A DNA stretch of 6,381 nucleotides. It comes from Microbacteriaceae bacterium. GTDB taxonomy: Bacteria > Actinomycetota > Actinomycetes > Actinomycetales > Microbacteriaceae. The stretch lies in the NCBI GenBank assembly GCA_025464125.1, contig JAODLU010000219.1, forward strand, positions 1 to 6,381. Reading direction: 5' to 3'. Both the position numbers and the translations under genes were made by a program. Each line of letters begins with the position of its first letter. The first letter of the stretch is position 1. Shown piece by piece: positions 5,141 to 6,381 of this stretch. Below the pieces are notes generated by a model. That model was not told the DNA's origin and made no database searches. It was given only the letters and a program-made list of their open reading frames with translations.

Positions 5141-6381
5141 CTAGAGGGTGAAAGCCTCAGCCTTGCCGATGCTCAGGGTGTCGTTCGCGGAGTCCAGGTC
5201 GACCAGCACGGTGTCACCGTCGCGGATCTCGCCCCCGAGCAGGGCAGTCGCGAGCCGGTCATCGATCTCGTGCTGCATAAGCCTGCGCAGGGGCCGGGCA
5301 CCGTAGATCGGGTCGTACCCGCGCTCAGCCAGCCAGGACCGCGCACTCGCCGTGACTGCGAGTTCCAGCCTGCGATCCTGCAGTCGCTTGCCGAGGCGAT
5401 CGATGTAGAGCTCGACGATCAGCGCGAGGTCTTCCATGGTCAACGCAGAGAAGATGACGATGTCGTCGAGGCGGTTCACGAATTCCGGCTTGAACGCCTG
5501 GCGGACCAGGTCGTTCACTGCAGCCTCTTTCTGGGCCTGGTCGAGCTGCGGGTCGACCAGGTACTGGCTGCCGAGATTCGAGGTGAGGATGAGGATGGTG
5601 TTGCGGAAATCGACGGTGCGACCCTGGCCATCGGTGAGCCTGCCGTCGTCGAGCACCTGCAGCAGAACGTCGAACACGTCGCTGTGCGCCTTCTCGACCT
5701 CGTCGAGCAGCACCACAGAATATGGTCGGCGACGCACAGCTTCGGTGAGCTGCCCGCCCTGCTCGTAGCCGACATAGCCGGGAGGCGCTCCGAGCAGGCG
5801 GGCCACTGAGTGGCGCTCGCCGTACTCGCTCATGTCGATGCGAACCATCGCCTTCTCGTCGTCGAAGAGGAACTCGGCGAGCGCCTTGGCGAGTTCGGTC
5901 TTGCCGACGCCAGTGGGGCCGAGGAAGAGGAACGACCCGGTCGGCCGGTCGGCATCTGCGATTCCCGCACGCGAGCGCCGCACGGCCTCTGCCACAGCTC
6001 GCACCGCGCGCTTCTGCCCGACGAGCCTCTTGCCGAGTTCGCCCTCGAGGTTCAGCAGTTTCTCGGTCTCGCCCTGCATCAGGCGGCCGACCGGGATGCC
6101 GGTCCAGGCCGCGACGACAGCCGCGATGTCTTCTTCGGTGACCCGCTCGTTGACCATGCGCGGGCCGGTGCTCTCGACCTGTTCGGCCGCCGCAATGTCG
6201 TTCTCGATCTTCTTGATGACCTCATAATCGAGCCGCGAGGCGTCTTCGTAGCGACCCTCACGCATGGCGCGGTCGAGCTCGATGCGTGCATCGTTGAGAC
6301 GCATACGCAGGTCGCCGACGCCCTGGAGCGACGCCTTCTCTGCAGTCCAGCGGGAGTTCAGCTGGTCGAGCTCTGATTGCA
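5141..6381 (-). CDS. clpB: ATP-dependent chaperone ClpB, C-terminal part (runs off right edge)
   Basis: ClpB is a hexameric AAA+ disaggregase that threads aggregated proteins through its pore with help from DnaK/DnaJ/GrpE. The visible 412 residues hold the end of the coiled-coil middle domain and linker (about 6100-6381, with the typical NSRWTAEKASLQ segment) and the whole second AAA module: Walker A GPTGVGKT (5897-5920), pore loop GYVG (5768-5779), Walker B VVLLDE (5699-5716), sensor 1 region LTSNLGS (about 5567-5590), and sensor 2 GARPLRR (5282-5302), then the small C-terminal domain. The coiled coil and lack of a C-terminal ClpP-binding or ClpC-type layout favour ClpB over ClpC. A methionine codon at 6304 is internal: the frame continues with family-like sequence to the edge. 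The first AAA module, N-domain and promoter are outside the window, so heat-shock control cannot be judged. Confidence 0.96.
   Translation of the reverse strand, partial: QSELDQLNSRWTAEKASLQGVGDLRMRLNDARIELDRAMREGRYEDASRLDYEVIKKIENDIAAAEQVESTGPRMVNERVTEEDIAAVVAAWTGIPVGRLMQGETEKLLNLEGELGKRLVGQKRAVRAVAEAVRRSRAGIADADRPTGSFLFLGPTGVGKTELAKALAEFLFDDEKAMVRIDMSEYGERHSVARLLGAPPGYVGYEQGGQLTEAVRRRPYSVVLLDEVEKAHSDVFDVLLQVLDDGRLTDGQGRTVDFRNTILILTSNLGSQYLVDPQLDQAQKEAAVNDLVRQAFKPEFVNRLDDIVIFSALTMEDLALIVELYIDRLGKRLQDRRLELAVTASARSWLAERGYDPIYGARPLRRLMQHEIDDRLATALLGGEIRDGDTVLVDLDSANDTLSIGKAEAFTL

Noticed and set aside
6302..6304. ATG at 6304 as the start of the Clp protein
   Set aside because: It is inside the coiled-coil domain; the same frame continues to the edge with ClpB-like sequence, so the gene is cut by the window and not short.
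1..6381. CRISPR arrays, tRNA or rRNA genes, insertion sequences, riboswitches
   Set aside because: No regularly spaced repeats, cloverleaf, transposase motifs or recognised aptamer cores seen on either strand.

Overview
The window reads as ordinary chromosome from a high-GC Gram-positive bacterium, most likely an actinobacterium and possibly Microbacteriaceae. The reasons are strongly G/C-ending codons, a GTG start on two genes, weak or absent ribosome binding sites, and at least two starts sitting 6-7 nt downstream of a TANNNT -10 box, as in leaderless actinobacterial mRNAs. The family-level placement is inference from gene content and style, not from a marker gene.

Layout, left to right. 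(1) Positions 1-680, minus strand: the N-terminal 226 codons of a proline/alanine-rich, low-complexity protein that runs off the left edge. (2) 677-1237, minus: pyrE (orotate phosphoribosyltransferase), whose stop overlaps the start of gene 1 as ATGA. (3) 1269-2102, plus: xthA-type exodeoxyribonuclease III, divergent from pyrE across 31 bp. (4) 2113-3033, minus: an AEC-family permease, tail-to-tail with xthA with only 10 bp between them. (5) 3110-3805, plus: a GntR/FCD regulator divergent from the permease across 76 bp, with a G/C palindrome in the gap. (6) 3806-4061: the only sizeable non-coding stretch, 256 bp. It starts AT-rich (42% GC over 3781-3880), carries promoter- and operator-like elements, and ends in two abutting hairpins. 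(7) 4062-5111, minus: a zinc-dependent MDR alcohol dehydrogenase. (8) 5141-6381, minus: the C-terminal 412 residues of the ClpB disaggregase, running off the right edge.

Functional links. pyrE and the proline-rich gene are probably one translationally coupled transcript. The permease and the GntR regulator form a divergent transporter/regulator pair, so the regulator plausibly controls organic-acid export or import by the permease. The dehydrogenase follows clpB by 29 bp on the same strand but has its own -10-like box at its ATG, so it may be both co-transcribed and independently expressed. xthA and clpB are housekeeping DNA-repair and proteostasis genes with no visible link to their neighbours.

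I saw no CRISPR array, tRNA, rRNA, insertion sequence or phage gene, and nothing I would call a new defence or biosynthetic system. The parts least explained are the convergent intergenic region 3806-4061 (orphan promoter, repeated C5G-N4-G5 palindromes, twin hairpins) and the incomplete proline-rich gene coupled to pyrE.
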